Positions 43,172 to 52,433 of a stretch of DNA of 64,000 nt are shown here, in pieces; the first letter of the stretch is position 1; each line of letters starts with the position of its first letter. The DNA comes from Deltaproteobacteria bacterium (lineage in GTDB: Bacteria > Myxococcota_A > UBA9160 > UBA4427), in the NCBI GenBank assembly GCA_029261855.1, contig JAJDAN010000026.1:62001-126000 (forward strand), given 5' to 3'. A program made the translations under genes and the position numbers. Under the pieces are notes generated by a model. The model was not told the origin of the DNA and did not search any database. It saw only the letters and a program-made list of their open reading frames with translations.

Positions 43172-46039
43172 ATGCGCCGCCTCGAGAAGACCGACAAGCT
43201 GCTGCTCGCGACGTTGCTCCCGCTGCTGGCGGTCTGCTTCACACTCCACGTTCGAGAGATCGTCAGGACGGGCATCGCAGCCGCCCCGGTCTTCGTGGTT
43301 CCGGGGCCCGATGGCTACCCGCTCGTCGGAGGCCTGCGGCTCGAGCGGAAGATCACCTGGAACGGGCTCGAGCCCGGCGACCGGTTGATCGAGCTGGGGG
43401 ACGCGGACCTACGCGGCGTCGGATACCTGCAATTCGATGGCGTCGCTTCGGAGCAGGCACGGGGTAGCGACCTGACCACCGCCCTCGTCTTCGAGCGCGA
43501 CGGAGAACGCCGCACCACCGAGCTCCAGCTCCACCCCTACCGGGTGCCATGGTTCCGCGTACCACTGATCCTCAGCTGGGTCGGCGTGGCGACGCTGATC
43601 CTCTTGAGCAGTCCGGGCACTCTGCAGACGCGGCTACTCTTCGCGTCCTTCGCCTCGTTCTCCGTGCTGATGGCCTCGTTCATCGGTGGATCGCGGGTTC
43701 AATCGGTCGCCCACCAACTGGTCTTCCTGACGATGGGGCCGGTGTCCGTCGCACTGCTGGTGCGCTGGATCATCTCGTTCCCCGCGGAGGTCGCAGACCG
43801 CGACCGTCCGTCCGTGTGGTGGTGCGCCGTCGCGTTGCTGCATCCGCTGGTGCGTGTCAGCTATGTGTTTGGCGGCCCGCTCCCTCCAGAATCGGTGCCG
43901 CCGCTGGCCATTGCCGTCGACGTGCTGATCTGTGCGGTCGTCACCGGGCTCCTGACCGCGAACTACCTGCGCGCGACTCCGATCGGGCGGCGCCGCGTGA
44001 AGTGGCTGCTCTACGCGCTCTATCTGTGCCTCGCTGTGTTCGTCGCCAGCGCGGCCCTGCCGGCACTCGGCCTGCCGATCCCGGCGACCGACTACCCGAG
44101 CCTGTTGACGTTCACCTTTCTGGCAGGGGTGCTCGTGCCGGCGGGCCTATATATCTCGACTCGCCGCTACGACTTGTTCGACATTGATCGCGCAATCGCA
44201 ATCACTGGAGGCCACACCCTCGCACTGCTCGCCGCGGTCGCGCTGGCGGTCGTGATGCGTCCCGCGTTGACACCGGCGTTCGTGTGGGCCGGGGCGAGTG
44301 AATCGGCGGCGCAGCTCGCCGCACCGCTGCTCTTTCTCGTATTCGTCCCGCCGCTAGGCAACCGGCTCACCCGAGCTTTCCGTGCGGTCTTCTACCCGGA
44401 GCGCACGCGCATCGAGCGAGATCTGGGCCTGCTGGTCTCGGACGTCGCGGAGTGTCGCGATACGCGCGATCTGCTCGAGCTGCTCGGACGTCGCCTGACC
44501 GCGATCCTACGGCCGGATGGCGCCTGGCTCTACACATCAGACGGAGAGCGTTGGGTCCCGCGAGTCTTCGAGGGCGATCCGCTGGGCCGACCGTTCAGGG
44601 CGGATTCCACCCTGGCACTCGTGCTCGAGCGCAACCCCGAACCGCTGCGGATCGGCACGCAGGCGGCTCGGGAGCGAATCGATCTGCCCTCCGCAGAAGA
44701 GGAAGCGCTGCGCATGCTGGGCGCCGACCTGGTGCTTCCCATTCGGCAGGGAAAGGACCTCGCGGCCTTCTGCGTGCTCGGCCCGAAGCGGTCGGGAGAC
44801 ATCTACACGGCAGGGGAGAGGGAGTTACTCGGTCGCGCCGCGGCTGTCGGCAGCGCCGAGCTCCGCCGCCTGGCAGATGTCGAGACGCTCGAGTACGAGC
44901 GAGGGCGCACGCAGCGGCTCGAAGGCGAGAAGCGCGAGGCCGAAGAGGAAAACCTCGAGAAGACCCGCTTCCTCGCGGCCGCCAGCCACGATCTGCGCCA
45001 GCCACTTCATGCACTCGGTCTCTACGTCAAGATGCTCGACGAGCGCGTGGGCGAGCCGGAGGCCCGAGCGCTGCTGGCGAAGCTCGAAACCTCGGCCGAC
45101 GCGCTTTCCGAAATGATGACCGAGCTGCTCGACCTTTCGCGTCTCGACGCCGGTGAGGTGCGCCCCGAGATCTCCGAATTCGATCTGGCACCCATGGTCC
45201 AGCGGCTCGTCGCCGACTTCGAGCCACAAGCCGTAGCGCGCGGCCTCGAGCTGCACGTAGAGATCATGAACGAACGCGTGCGCAGTGACCCGATGCTGCT
45301 CGCGCGCGTGGTCGGCAACTTGCTCGGCAATGCGGTGCGGTATACAGCCACTGGCTCGGTCCGTCTGTCGGTTCGTCGCAGTGGCGATCGGGTGGCGATC
45401 GAAGTCGCCGACACCGGGCCGGGCATCGCTGTCGAAGAGCAGCGGCGCATCTTCGACGCGTTCGTTCGCCTCGGCGACCGCAAGGCGGACGACGGGCTCG
45501 GTCTCGGGTTGTCGATCGTCGAGCGGTTGTGTCGACTGCTCGACCACGAGCTCGAGCTGCGCTCCGAGCCAGCCCGGGGGTCGGTGTTCCGCGTCGAGTT
45601 GCCCCGGGCCGAGGCGGCTGCAGGTTGGCTCGAGCCTGTGCGCAAGGAGCCCGGCGGCAACCTGACTGGACGCTTCGTTCTCGCGATCGACGACGACCTC
45701 GCGGTGCTCGAGGCGATGCAGGGGGTCCTGCAGGACTGGGGCTGCGACGTGCTTCCGGCCACGTGCGTGGACGATGCACTCGAAGGAATCGACGCGCGAG
45801 GTCTCGTGCCGGAGCTCGTCGTGGCGGACTACCGGCTCGGCGGCGGTGAAACGGGGGTGAACGCGATCGCGGCGGTTCGCGCGCATGTGGGAAGCGACGT
45901 ACCGGCGGTGATCGTGACTGGAGAGAGCGCGCCAGACACGCGCGAGCACATCCGCGCATCGGGCCATCTCTTCCTGACGAAGCCGATTGCGCCTCACCGC
46001 CTGCGTGCCGCCCTGGTCGAGCTGCTGCGCGACCGCTGA
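43172..46039 (+). CDS. Hybrid sensor histidine kinase with PDZ-like, multi-TM, GAF and receiver domains
   Basis: A 955-residue kinase. An N-terminal TM is followed by a PDZ-like region (GGLRLERKITWNGLEPGDRL) and about eight further membrane helices to residue 415. Residues 420-570 resemble a GAF domain. The H-box AAASHDLRQPLHALGLY carries His606, then the N-box LLGNAVRYTATG, G1 VADTGPGIA and G2 GLGLGLSIV. A C-terminal receiver has IDDD, the phospho-acceptor Asp886 in VADYRLGGGE and LTKPI. The extracytoplasmic PDZ suggests sensing of a protein terminus. The partner response regulator follows after 46 bases. Confidence 0.9.
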   Translation: MRRLEKTDKLLLATLLPLLAVCFTLHVREIVRTGIAAAPVFVVPGPDGYPLVGGLRLERKITWNGLEPGDRLIELGDADLRGVGYLQFDGVASEQARGSDLTTALVFERDGERRTTELQLHPYRVPWFRVPLILSWVGVATLILLSSPGTLQTRLLFASFASFSVLMASFIGGSRVQSVAHQLVFLTMGPVSVALLVRWIISFPAEVADRDRPSVWWCAVALLHPLVRVSYVFGGPLPPESVPPLAIAVDVLICAVVTGLLTANYLRATPIGRRRVKWLLYALYLCLAVFVASAALPALGLPIPATDYPSLLTFTFLAGVLVPAGLYISTRRYDLFDIDRAIAITGGHTLALLAAVALAVVMRPALTPAFVWAGASESAAQLAAPLLFLVFVPPLGNRLTRAFRAVFYPERTRIERDLGLLVSDVAECRDTRDLLELLGRRLTAILRPDGAWLYTSDGERWVPRVFEGDPLGRPFRADSTLALVLERNPEPLRIGTQAARERIDLPSAEEEALRMLGADLVLPIRQGKDLAAFCVLGPKRSGDIYTAGERELLGRAAAVGSAELRRLADVETLEYERGRTQRLEGEKREAEEENLEKTRFLAAASHDLRQPLHALGLYVKMLDERVGEPEARALLAKLETSADALSEMMTELLDLSRLDAGEVRPEISEFDLAPMVQRLVADFEPQAVARGLELHVEIMNERVRSDPMLLARVVGNLLGNAVRYTATGSVRLSVRRSGDRVAIEVADTGPGIAVEEQRRIFDAFVRLGDRKADDGLGLGLSIVERLCRLLDHELELRSEPARGSVFRVELPRAEAAAGWLEPVRKEPGGNLTGRFVLAIDDDLAVLEAMQGVLQDWGCDVLPATCVDDALEGIDARGLVPELVVADYRLGGGETGVNAIAAVRAHVGSDVPAVIVTGESAPDTREHIRASGHLFLTKPIAPHRLRAALVELLRDR

Positions 46040-46085
46040 AAGAACGGCTCCGAGGGGCAGGCTGCGCAGGTGGTAGACTAGGCGT

Positions 46086-46739
46086 ATGCGATTGCTTCTG
46101 TGCGACGACCACGCGATCTTCCGCGAGGGTCTGAAGACAATCCTGGCCGAGCTCCAGGCGGAGCTCCACGAGTCGAGCTCGACCGACGAGCTGCTGGCTG
46201 CGCTCGAGCAGGACGCGGATGTCGACGTCGTGCTGCTCGACCTGCGCATGCCCGGAACCGACGGCTTTGCCGCATTGCGCGAGCTGCGTTCCACCTACCC
46301 CACCGTGCCTGTGGTGATCGTGTCCGCATCGGAAGACCCGGTCGAGGTGCGCCGGGCCATGGACGAAGGCGCTTCAGGCTTTATCCCGAAGTCGAGCGCA
46401 CCCGACATCTTCCGCACGGCGCTGCAGCTGGTCCTGCAGGGGAGCGTCTATCTGCCGCCAGCGCTGCTTGCCAGCAGCGGCAGCGACGCAGCGAAGGCGC
46501 CCGCAGAGCTGCCGCGCCCGGGCCGCCGCTCCCCCGACGACGTTCTCACTCCGCGGCAGCGCGAGATCCTCGTCCTGATGTCGCGCGGTCTCACCAACGC
46601 CGAAATCGGAAGCGCGCTCAGCATCGCTGAGCCCACTGTGAAGACCCACATCAGTGCCATCCTACAGGGGCTGAACGTCAGCAACCGCACCGAGGCTGCG
46701 CTGGTCATGCGCGAGCTGGGGCTCGACTCGGAGTCCTAG
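46086..46739 (+). CDS. NarL/FixJ-family response regulator
   Basis: A 217-residue regulator with a receiver domain (acidic CDDH, phospho-acceptor Asp52 in LLDLRMPG, Lys in FIPKSS) and a LuxR-type DNA-binding domain (LTPRQREILVLMSRGLTNAEIG, PTVKTHISAIL). It lies 46 bases after the hybrid kinase and is its likely partner: phosphate could pass directly from the kinase or via the receiver of the hybrid. Its target genes are not visible. The last 35 bases overlap the convergent dienelactone hydrolase gene. Confidence 0.95.
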   Translation: MRLLLCDDHAIFREGLKTILAELQAELHESSSTDELLAALEQDADVDVVLLDLRMPGTDGFAALRELRSTYPTVPVVIVSASEDPVEVRRAMDEGASGFIPKSSAPDIFRTALQLVLQGSVYLPPALLASSGSDAAKAPAELPRPGRRSPDDVLTPRQREILVLMSRGLTNAEIGSALSIAEPTVKTHISAILQGLNVSNRTEAALVMRELGLDSES

Positions 46740-47415
46740 CCGCCGCGAGACCCGCCAGCAGATCGCGTGTCGCGTCGATCCCCATGCGCGCGGCGTCTGC
46801 GTCGAAGGCCGGGCCCTCGTGGCTGAAGCCGTGCAAGAGGCCCGGATGCACGACGAAGTCGGCGTCGGCGTGGTCGGCGAACGCCGCGCGGATCTTTTCG
46901 ATGGCTTCCGGCGGCGTGATCGGGTCGGCTTCTCCGAAGTGGAAGCGAAGCGGACACGCGATTTCCTTCGCCCGCTCGAGGAAGCCTTCCATGCGGCTGC
47001 CGTGCCACGTGACGACGCCGTCGAGCGCGCCTGCGCCCGCGGCGTGCAGCACCACCGGTCCCCCGAAGCAGATGCCGAGGCCCACCACCCGGCCGTTGCA
47101 TCCGGCTCGCGTCCAATCGATGGCCGCACGCATCTCCGCGAAGCAGCGATCGCGTTCGAAGCCGCGCAAACGGTCGATGGCCGCGTCGTGGTCCGAATAC
47201 GGGACGACGCCGCCGCCCTCATGCCAGAAGGGGTCGGGCACGACGACCCGTGCGGCGTCCGCCAGGGTCGACAGGTCCCGGAGCAGGTCCGGGGCGGGCC
47301 CGAAGATCGAGGGGATGACGACGAGGCCCGGGAAGGCGCGCGCGTCCTCGGGTTCGAGCACGTGGACGGGGAGGGTGCCGTCGGCGACGGGCACCGCATC
47401 GATTCGCTGCTGCAT
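46705..47415 (-). CDS. Dienelactone hydrolase family protein
   Basis: A 236-residue alpha/beta hydrolase. The triad is Cys116 in GLGICFGG, Asp164 in GEADPITPP and His195 in GLLHGF, with the oxyanion region PSIFGPAP. Cys at the nucleophile position is the mark of dienelactone hydrolases, which open (chloro)muconolactone-type dienelactones. Similar enzymes also cleave esters in secondary pathways. It converges with the response regulator. The Fic gene on the same strand ends 84 bases upstream of its start. Confidence 0.9.
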   Translation of the reverse strand: MQQRIDAVPVADGTLPVHVLEPEDARAFPGLVVIPSIFGPAPDLLRDLSTLADAARVVVPDPFWHEGGGVVPYSDHDAAIDRLRGFERDRCFAEMRAAIDWTRAGCNGRVVGLGICFGGPVVLHAAGAGALDGVVTWHGSRMEGFLERAKEIACPLRFHFGEADPITPPEAIEKIRAAFADHADADFVVHPGLLHGFSHEGPAFDADAARMGIDATRDLLAGLAAARTPSRAPARA

Positions 47416-47498
47416 GCTGCGAGCCTAGCCCCGGCTCGAGCGTACGACCTCCCACTCTTCCGGGATCAGCCCCACCTCGATCTGCCTGTATCCCGGTC

Positions 47499-48680
47499 TC
47501 ACAGCGGCTCGCCGCCTTCGTTCAGGATGTCGAGATAGGCCCCGTACACGAACACGCGGTTTCGTCGCTGGCCCGTCAGCTCGCGTGCGATTCCCAGGTC
47601 CATCAAGGCCTGCATCGCCTTCGAGGCCGTTGGGAAGCTCATCCCCGTCTGCTCGCTGAGCCCTCCCAGGTTGCCGACGGGCCGTTCGCGCAGCGCCGCC
47701 AACAGACGGAGCGCGCTCGTCGCGCCCCTGCCCGCGGACCGCGTGCGCTGGGTGTCGGTCTCGAACAGCGCCGCCAGCCGCTGCGCGGTATCGACGGCGC
47801 CCTGTGCGGTCTGCTCGACACCTTCGAGGAAGAACTCGATCCAGGCCTCCCAGTCGCCGCGGCTCCGGACGCCGTCGAGGCGATCGTAGTAGACGCTTCG
47901 GTGTTGCTTCAGGTAGAGGCTCAGGTAGAGGAGCGGCTGATGGAGGATGCCGCCTTCGTGCAGCAGTAGCGCGATCAGTAGCCGTCCGAGGCGACCGTTG
48001 CCGTCCAGGAAGGGGTGGATCGTCTCGAACTGCACATGAGCGAGCGCGGCCTGGATGAGGGTCGGCATCTGCTCGAGGGCGCCGCCTTGCGGGGACTTGC
48101 CGTGCAGGAACGCCTCGAGCGCGGCCATGCAGGGCTCGACCTCGGCGGGGGGCGGCGGGACGAAGTGTGCGTTGCCGGGGCGGGTGCCGCCGATCCAGTT
48201 CTGGGTGGTGCGGAACTCGCCCGGCGATTTCTGACTGCCGCGCGCGCCGGCCAGCAACCGGGCGTGCATCTCGCGAAGCAGGCGGTTGCTGAGGGGGAAA
48301 CCGCCGCGAAGGCGAGCCATGCCGTGGTCGAGGGCGGCCACGTAGTTCGAGACTTCCACCACGTCGTCGACTGGAACGCCGGGCAGCTCGTCCAGCTCGA
48401 AGAGCAGCAGGTCGGAGAGGGACGACTGGGTGCCCTCGATCTGGGACGACAGCACGGCTTCGCGGCGCACGTAGGCGTAGAGGAAGAGCTGGGGATCCGG
48501 CAGCAGCATCCCGACGCTGTCCAGCCGGCCTACCGCCACGGTCGCGCGCTCGAGGAGCGCTTGCCGGCCGCCTCCGAGATCGAGCGGCGGGGCTGGCGGG
48601 AGCGGGGCCGGCACGAAGGCCCGGACGACCTCGCCTGCGACCTCGAACTTCCCGTACTCGCCGGTCCGGTCACGATCCAT
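47499..48680 (-). CDS. Fic domain protein with N-terminal inhibitory motif and C-terminal winged helix
   Basis: A 393-residue protein likely to AMPylate a target. The catalytic loop HPFLDGNGRLGR near residue 218 is complete. The inhibitory helix motif S78-SQI-E82-G83 near the N-terminus fits class II Fic proteins, in which Glu82 blocks ATP. The N-terminal part also has the Fic_N domain (residues 25-100). The C-terminus (NLGGLSEQTGMSFPTASKAMQAL) is a winged helix, suggesting DNA binding and autoregulation; the inverted repeats upstream are candidate sites. A separate antitoxin is not seen, so a toxin role is unlikely. Confidence 0.9.
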   Translation of the reverse strand: MDRDRTGEYGKFEVAGEVVRAFVPAPLPPAPPLDLGGGRQALLERATVAVGRLDSVGMLLPDPQLFLYAYVRREAVLSSQIEGTQSSLSDLLLFELDELPGVPVDDVVEVSNYVAALDHGMARLRGGFPLSNRLLREMHARLLAGARGSQKSPGEFRTTQNWIGGTRPGNAHFVPPPPAEVEPCMAALEAFLHGKSPQGGALEQMPTLIQAALAHVQFETIHPFLDGNGRLGRLLIALLLHEGGILHQPLLYLSLYLKQHRSVYYDRLDGVRSRGDWEAWIEFFLEGVEQTAQGAVDTAQRLAALFETDTQRTRSAGRGATSALRLLAALRERPVGNLGGLSEQTGMSFPTASKAMQALMDLGIARELTGQRRNRVFVYGAYLDILNEGGEPL

Positions 48681-48693
48681 TCGGAGAGACCTT

Positions 48694-48721
48694 TGAACGA
48701 GAGATCGTTGAACGAGAGATC
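48694..48721. repeat. 15-bp tandem repeat upstream of the Fic gene
   Basis: TGAACGAGAGATC occurs at 48694-48706 and 48709-48721 with a 15-bp period. A third, degraded unit starts TTTGAATAG at 48722. It begins 14 bases from the Fic start codon, where a DNA-binding protein would control transcription. Confidence 0.7.
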
Positions 48722-48748
48722 TTTGAATAGGGACGGGGACTATTAAAG
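48722..48748. repeat. REP-like hairpin (AATAG, GGACGGGGA loop, CTATT)
   Basis: A short palindrome: AATAG at 48726-48730 pairs with CTATT at 48740-48744 around a G-rich nine-base loop. The stem extends with a mismatch through TTT/AAA. This shape resembles REP elements mobilised by RAYT (IS200-like) transposases. No transposase is nearby. Its place in the Fic promoter may be accidental. Confidence 0.5.
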
Positions 48749-48760
48749 AGACTGGCCGCT

Positions 48761-48775
48761 ATCTTTAACAAAGAT
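48761..48775. promoter_or_regulatory. Inverted repeat ATCTTT-AAC-AAAGAT
   Basis: A six-base perfect inverted repeat around AAC. It follows the REP-like hairpin by 12 bases and shares the element AAAGATC with the sequence at 48716-48724 read in the other direction (GATCTTT). It may be a binding site for the Fic protein's winged helix or for a dimeric regulator. Confidence 0.4.
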
Positions 48776-48926
48776 CGCCACGAAGCGCCCGCATCGGATC
48801 GCGCCACTTGTGGTCGACGACGATTTCTGGAGGGCCATGCCGGGGTCGCCCCCGATCGAAGAGAACTACGGCGCTCTCTTCCGCGGCTCCGCCTGTACCG
48901 CGGCGATGGCCGATGCGGGGCTGGCT

Positions 48927-49454
48927 TCAGGCTGCAGCCAGGCGCTCGCGCCACGGTCGCGAGATGTCCGCCAGGACATTCGGATGATCGAGGATCGCGT
49001 CCCAGGTCGGCGCGCATCCGACACGGGTCGCAGCCGTCTCACGTGCCGAGACGACGGCCTCCGCGAGATCCGCGCAGGCATCGGATGCGATGCCGAGCTC
49101 GTCGACGAGGAAGCCGCGGAAGCGCAGGGGGATCTGCCGCAGTTCGGGCAGCGCCGACATCAGTGCGCCGGAACGCCGGGTCGCCGCAGTGAAGTCGACG
49201 TCCCCGTTCGCGTCGATGATCTCGTCGAGCAGTCGCACCGCCCGACCGTCGACGCCGACGGACGCGAAGAGCCGCTGCATCGCCGCGCCCGGCGACGGGA
49301 AGCGCTCGTCCATGCAGACCTCGATGAAGCGGTGGACGCGGCGCGGGCACAGTCCGTCCGGCAGGCACAGCTTGCCGCCCTCGTCGATCTCCACCCCCGA
49401 GCCGACGAAGGACCCCATCACCCGGTTCGTGATCGTTCGAAGCAGTCGATTCAT
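48927..49454 (-). CDS. Hypothetical protein
   Basis: A 175-residue protein that I do not recognise. It starts MNRLLRTITNRVMGSFVGSG; no signal peptide is evident. Later blocks are GGKLCLPDGLCPRRVHRFIE, DERFPSPGAAMQRLFA, VRLLDEIIDANGDVDF and LPLRFRGFLVDELGIAS (the last with one residue difference). The C-terminal part is helical. It faces away from the flavin monooxygenase gene at 49583, from which it is separated by 128 bases, so the two genes are divergent. Codon use resembles neighbouring genes, so it is probably real. Confidence 0.6.
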   Translation of the reverse strand: MNRLLRTITNRVMGSFVGSGVEIDEGGKLCLPDGLCPRRVHRFIEVCMDERFPSPGAAMQRLFASVGVDGRAVRLLDEIIDANGDVDFTAATRRSGALMSALPELRQIPLRFRGFLVDELGIASDACADLAEAVVSARETAATRVGCAPTWDAILDHPNVLADISRPWRERLAAA

Positions 49455-49582
49455 GGCGGCAGAGCCTACCCCGGGCGCGGCGCCGCCCCGGCGGAAAGCG
49501 CCAGACCCGCTCGCTGCGCGAGTCTGATCCCCGCCGGGGGATCCGGAATGGGCTACCCAGTAGGCCGACCTCGAGGCCCTGG

Positions 49583-51217
49583 ATGAGTTCGTACGACGTC
49601 GTCATCGTTGGCGCCGGCTTCGCCGGCATGTACTCCCTCCATCGTCTACGCGAGCAGGGCCTTCGGGTGCGTGTGCTCGAAGCCGGCAACGACGTGGGCG
49701 GCACCTGGTACTGGAATCGCTATCCCGGTGCGCGCTGCGACGTCGCGAGCATCGAGTATTCCTACAGCTTCTCGCGCGAGCTCGAGCAGGACTGGGACTG
49801 GACCGAGGTCACTGCCGCCCAGCCCGAGATCCTGCGCTACGCGAACCACGTCGCCGACCGCTTCGACCTGCGGCGCGACATCCAGTTCGACACGCGCGTT
49901 TCCTCAGCCCACTACGTGGGCGGCAGCGACGTGGACGACGGCGAAGACGACGAGAGCCCGTACTGGAAGCTGACCACCGACACGGGAGAGGTGATCGATG
50001 CGCGCTTCTGCATCATGGCCACCGGCTGCCTCTCGACTCCGAACACACCGCCCATCGCGGGCGCCGAGGACTTCGCGGGCGACGTCTATCACACGGGCCA
50101 ATGGCCCCACGAAGGTGTCGACTTTTCCGGGATTCGCGTCGGCATCATCGGGACGGGCTCGTCGGGCATCCAGGCGATTCCGGTGATCGCCGCGCAGGCG
50201 CAACACCTCACGGTCTTCCAGCGCACCCCCAACTACACCATGCCGGCCCACAACCGACCGCTTTGCGACGAGGACCGCCGCAAGGCGAAGGCCGGCTACG
50301 AAGGCATCCGCCGTCTCCAGCGCGAATCGATACCGGGCTTCGTGTTCGGCTTCGGCGGGTCCGGCTTCATCATTCCCACACAGGCGATCCTCGAGAGCAC
50401 GCCGGAAGAACGCGAGGCCGCCCTGGAAGACGAGGGCTTCGTCGCGATCCGCCGCTACTTCGACGTCCAGTCGGACCCGACCGCCAACGAGCTGGCGTGC
50501 GACATGTATCGCGAGCTCGTCTCCCGCATCGTCCACGACCCGGACACCGCCGAAGGCCTGATGCCCCGGGGCTACCCGATGGGCTGCAAGCGACCCGTCG
50601 TGGACATCGGATACTTCGAGACCTTCAACCGCGACAACGTGACCCTGGTGGACCTTCGCCGCGGGGGCATCGAGCGGATCACGGCCGGGGGCGTCGAGAC
50701 CGCCCAGGGCGAGTTCGCCCTCGACGCCTTGATCTACGCCACGGGCTTCGACGCCATGACGGGTACGCTGCTGCGCATCGACATCCGGGGACGCGAAGGA
50801 GTCCCGCTTTCGGAACGCTGGGAAGCCGGGCCGCGCAGCTACCTGGGACTGCAGGTGCACGGCTTCCCGAACCTGTTCACGATCACCGGGCCCGGCAGCC
50901 CGTCGGTGCTCAGCAACATGCTCGTGTCCATCGAGCAGCACGTGGACTGGATCGCGGACTGCATCGCGCACCTGGATGCCAACGATCTCGCGAGCATCGA
51001 AGCGACGGCAGCCGCCGAAGACGCGTGGATCGCGCACGTCAACGAAGTCGCCGACGGAACGATGCTGACGGCCCCGTCGTGCAATTCCTGGTACCTGGGC
51101 GCGAACATCCCCGGCAAGCCGCGCATCTTCATGCCCTACGTCGGGGGCGTCGCGGAGTACCGGCGCCGCTGTGACGAGATCGTGGCCGCAGGCTACGAAG
51201 GCTTCAGCCTCCAATGA
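49583..51217 (+). CDS. Flavin-containing monooxygenase (Baeyer-Villiger type)
   Basis: A 544-residue type I Baeyer-Villiger monooxygenase; these insert oxygen next to a ketone to make an ester or lactone, using FAD and NADPH. Motifs: FAD GAGFAG at residues 10-15, DVGGTWYWNRYPGARCD, the fingerprint FAGDVYHTGQWPH near 170, and NADPH GTGSSG near 195. Length and motifs match cyclohexanone- or steroid-type enzymes. It is the intact counterpart of the remnant at 39541. Followed by a CoA-transferase after 16 bases, it may act in ketone or side-chain catabolism. Confidence 0.93.
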   Translation: MSSYDVVIVGAGFAGMYSLHRLREQGLRVRVLEAGNDVGGTWYWNRYPGARCDVASIEYSYSFSRELEQDWDWTEVTAAQPEILRYANHVADRFDLRRDIQFDTRVSSAHYVGGSDVDDGEDDESPYWKLTTDTGEVIDARFCIMATGCLSTPNTPPIAGAEDFAGDVYHTGQWPHEGVDFSGIRVGIIGTGSSGIQAIPVIAAQAQHLTVFQRTPNYTMPAHNRPLCDEDRRKAKAGYEGIRRLQRESIPGFVFGFGGSGFIIPTQAILESTPEEREAALEDEGFVAIRRYFDVQSDPTANELACDMYRELVSRIVHDPDTAEGLMPRGYPMGCKRPVVDIGYFETFNRDNVTLVDLRRGGIERITAGGVETAQGEFALDALIYATGFDAMTGTLLRIDIRGREGVPLSERWEAGPRSYLGLQVHGFPNLFTITGPGSPSVLSNMLVSIEQHVDWIADCIAHLDANDLASIEATAAAEDAWIAHVNEVADGTMLTAPSCNSWYLGANIPGKPRIFMPYVGGVAEYRRRCDEIVAAGYEGFSLQ

Positions 51218-51233
51218 CCCCGCGATGCGCGCG

Positions 51234-52433
51234 ATGAGCGGACCGCTCTCGGGCATCCGCGTGGTGGACTTCTCTGCGGTGGTCTCCGGGCCCCTGGCGA
51301 CGATGATCCTCGCCGATCAGGGAGCGGACGTCATCAAGGTGGAGGCGCCGGAACGCGCGGACCTGCTGCGCCGCGAGTGGTACTCGCGCGGCGGCTTGAC
51401 GTCGCTGTTCGCGAACGTCAACCGGGGCAAGCGCAGCATCGTACTCGATCTCCGCACCGACTCGGGGCTCGAAGCCGCGCACGCGCTCTGCCGGCGAGCC
51501 GACGTCGTCGTCGAGAATTTTCGCCCGGGCGTCGCCGAGCGCCTCGAGATCGGGCCCGACGACCTGCACGCCATCAACCCGAAGCTCGTCTACTGCCGTG
51601 TCAGCGGCTACGGCCAGACCGGGCCGTGGTCCGGCCGAAGGGCCTACGACCCCGTCGCCCAGGCGTTGACCGGCTATGTCGCGATCCAGAAGAACCCCGA
51701 GGTGCCGATCCCGGACCTGGTGCGCAACATCGTGGTCGACAAGGCCGCGTCGTACACCGCCGCCCAGGCCATCACCGCAGCCCTGCTGGCGCGGGAACTC
51801 GGGCGAGGCGGAGAGGCCGGCAAGGGCCAGACCATCTCCGTCTCCCTGCTGGACGCCGGACTCGCGTTCTTCTGGCCCGACGGCATGATGAAGCACACCT
51901 TTCTCGGCGACGGAATCCGCGAGGGACCGGCGCTCTACGACCGCTATCGCCTCACCGAGACCCAGGACGGGCACATCGTGATGTGGGCGGGCGGCGACAA
52001 CGAATGGCACGCGGTCTTCGAGGCGCTCGACCGTCCCGAGCTGTGCCAGGACGAACGATTCGCAACGGGTCGGGCGCGCGCGGACCACGGCGAAGAGCTG
52101 GGACTCATCCTCTACAACGAATTCCGGAAGTGGACGACGGACGAGATCGTCAAGCGCATGGAAGCCGCGGAAGCGCCTTGCGCGCCCGTGCTCGGCCTGG
52201 ACGAGATCCCCGACAACCCCCAGCTGCAGCACAACGAGACGATCTACGAGGTCGAGCACCAAAGTGCCGGTCGCATGTTGCAGTGCCGACCCGCCCCGCG
52301 CTTTTCCCGCAGCCGGGCCGAAACAGGAGCGATCGCTCCGCTCGTCGGAGAGCACACCGACGAGGTCCTGGCCGAGATCGGCTTCTCCCCCGAGCAGATC
52401 GCGGCGATGCGGGAGCAGGGCGCGACCCGGTGA
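51234..52433 (+). CDS. Family III CoA-transferase (CaiB/BaiF), copy A
   Basis: About 399 residues from ATG 51234; ATG 51225 in frame is also possible. It begins LSGIRVVDFSAVVSGPLATM and contains NRGKRSIVLDL, an Asp in VVDKAASYTAAQAI at the catalytic position and GQTISVSLLDAGLAFF. It is paralogous to copy B at 53512 over its length. It forms an acyl-CoA by transfer from another CoA thioester. It lies between the monooxygenase and an LLM oxidoreductase whose GTG overlaps its stop. Confidence 0.92.
   Translation: MSGPLSGIRVVDFSAVVSGPLATMILADQGADVIKVEAPERADLLRREWYSRGGLTSLFANVNRGKRSIVLDLRTDSGLEAAHALCRRADVVVENFRPGVAERLEIGPDDLHAINPKLVYCRVSGYGQTGPWSGRRAYDPVAQALTGYVAIQKNPEVPIPDLVRNIVVDKAASYTAAQAITAALLARELGRGGEAGKGQTISVSLLDAGLAFFWPDGMMKHTFLGDGIREGPALYDRYRLTETQDGHIVMWAGGDNEWHAVFEALDRPELCQDERFATGRARADHGEELGLILYNEFRKWTTDEIVKRMEAAEAPCAPVLGLDEIPDNPQLQHNETIYEVEHQSAGRMLQCRPAPRFSRSRAETGAIAPLVGEHTDEVLAEIGFSPEQIAAMREQGATR

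Noticed and set aside
47499-48680. Fic protein as a toxin with an antitoxin
   Set aside because: The inhibitory motif is inside the same protein and no small partner gene is adjacent.
48810-49586. Plus-strand open frame opposite the hypothetical gene at 48927
   Set aside because: No motifs and Arg/Asp-rich composition typical of an antisense frame; the minus-strand frame has more protein-like order.
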